Source: CALZJC01 sp041574955 (GTDB lineage: Bacteria > Acidobacteriota > Thermoanaerobaculia > Multivoradales > JAHEKO01). From it: a stretch of 6,194 bases of DNA. Below, in pieces: positions 6,024 to 6,194 of the stretch (positions are counted from its first letter, which is position 1; every line of letters begins with the position of its first letter). The DNA is taken from NCBI GenBank assembly GCA_041574955.1, contig JBFGNS010000210.1, forward strand, positions 1 to 6,194. Reading direction: 5' to 3'. The translations under genes were made by a program, and so were the position numbers. The notes under the pieces are model-generated. The model saw only the letters and a program-made list of their open reading frames with translations, was not told where the DNA came from and did no database searches.

Positions 6024-6194
6024 GCGGTGGCCGCGAGCCAGCCGGCGGCCTGTCGCTCGTGTTCCTGGTCACCACCCCGCTCACCGCCCGGCACCTGGCG
6101 CGCGGCCAGCTCGCCCATCTGCGCCGCCGCGGCTTCGAGGTCACGGTGGTGGCCTCCCCCGGTCCGGCGCTCGACGACGTAGCCCGCCACGAGG
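6020..6194 (+). CDS. Glycosyltransferase family 4, N-terminal fragment (3' truncated)
   Basis: The first 58 residues of a gene that runs off the right edge. After a short polar leader, LSLVFLVTTPLTARHLARGQ (11-30), the helix QLAHLRRRGFEV and the strand TVVASPG (42-48) match the first strand-helix-strand of family-4 glycosyltransferases close to the PglA/WbuB-like group, which add a sugar to an undecaprenyl-diphosphate-linked acceptor. The GTG start overlaps the membrane protein's TGA by four bases (GTGA), as in the first gene pair. No clear Shine-Dalgarno is seen, so coupled reinitiation is likely. The later in-frame GTG at 6059 would remove part of the first strand and is less plausible. The donor-binding domain is outside the window, so specificity cannot be judged. 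Confidence 0.82.
   Translation, partial: MSGGREPAGGLSLVFLVTTPLTARHLARGQLAHLRRRGFEVTVVASPGPALDDVARHE

Overview
The window is a very GC-rich bacterial stretch (estimated by eye at about 70% or more) in which every supported gene lies on the + strand and has a surface-glycan theme. Three of the six start codons are GTG or probable GTG, and stop/start overlaps (GTGA, TGATG) join most genes. I read it as an internal segment of an extracellular or O-antigen-like polysaccharide biosynthesis locus. GC content, start-codon use and the protein families would suit a high-GC Gram-negative lineage such as Acidobacteriota, Gemmatimonadota or Myxococcota. The sequence alone does not settle the taxon, and no marker gene is present.

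Layout: (1) 2-724, the C-terminal two thirds of a family-4 glycosyltransferase, cut by the left edge. (2) 721-2343, a two-domain protein with a degenerate formyltransferase-like N-terminus fused to a five-bladed beta-propeller of the type found at the N-terminus of plant GINT1; its biochemical role is unknown. (3) A 50-nt gap, 2344-2393, which holds a terminator-like GC hairpin with a short T-rich tail, followed at once by a TATCCT box placed so that transcription could start on the A of the next ATG. (4) 2394-3440, a Gfo/Idh/MocA-family NAD(P)-dependent sugar oxidoreductase. (5) A 28-nt gap containing a perfect 18-bp palindrome next to a Shine-Dalgarno sequence. (6) 3469-4653, a GT-B-fold protein resembling UDP-GlcNAc 2-epimerases and CDP-glycerol transferases but not assignable to either. 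(7) 4653-6023, a polytopic O-antigen polymerase/ligase (Wzy/WaaL-type) protein. (8) 6020 to the right edge, the N-terminus of a second family-4 glycosyltransferase.

Working together (inference): the glycosyltransferases would build a lipid-linked repeat unit, the oxidoreductase would supply or modify a nucleotide-sugar precursor, and the polytopic protein would polymerise or ligate the exported glycan. The propeller fusion and the unassigned GT-B protein are the components whose activity cannot be predicted. No RNA genes, CRISPR arrays, insertion sequences or attachment sites were seen, and there is no gene-free stretch longer than 50 bases. Nothing here is clearly a new defence or mobile system. 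The most noteworthy items are the fusion protein, the compact terminator/leaderless-promoter junction and the palindrome.
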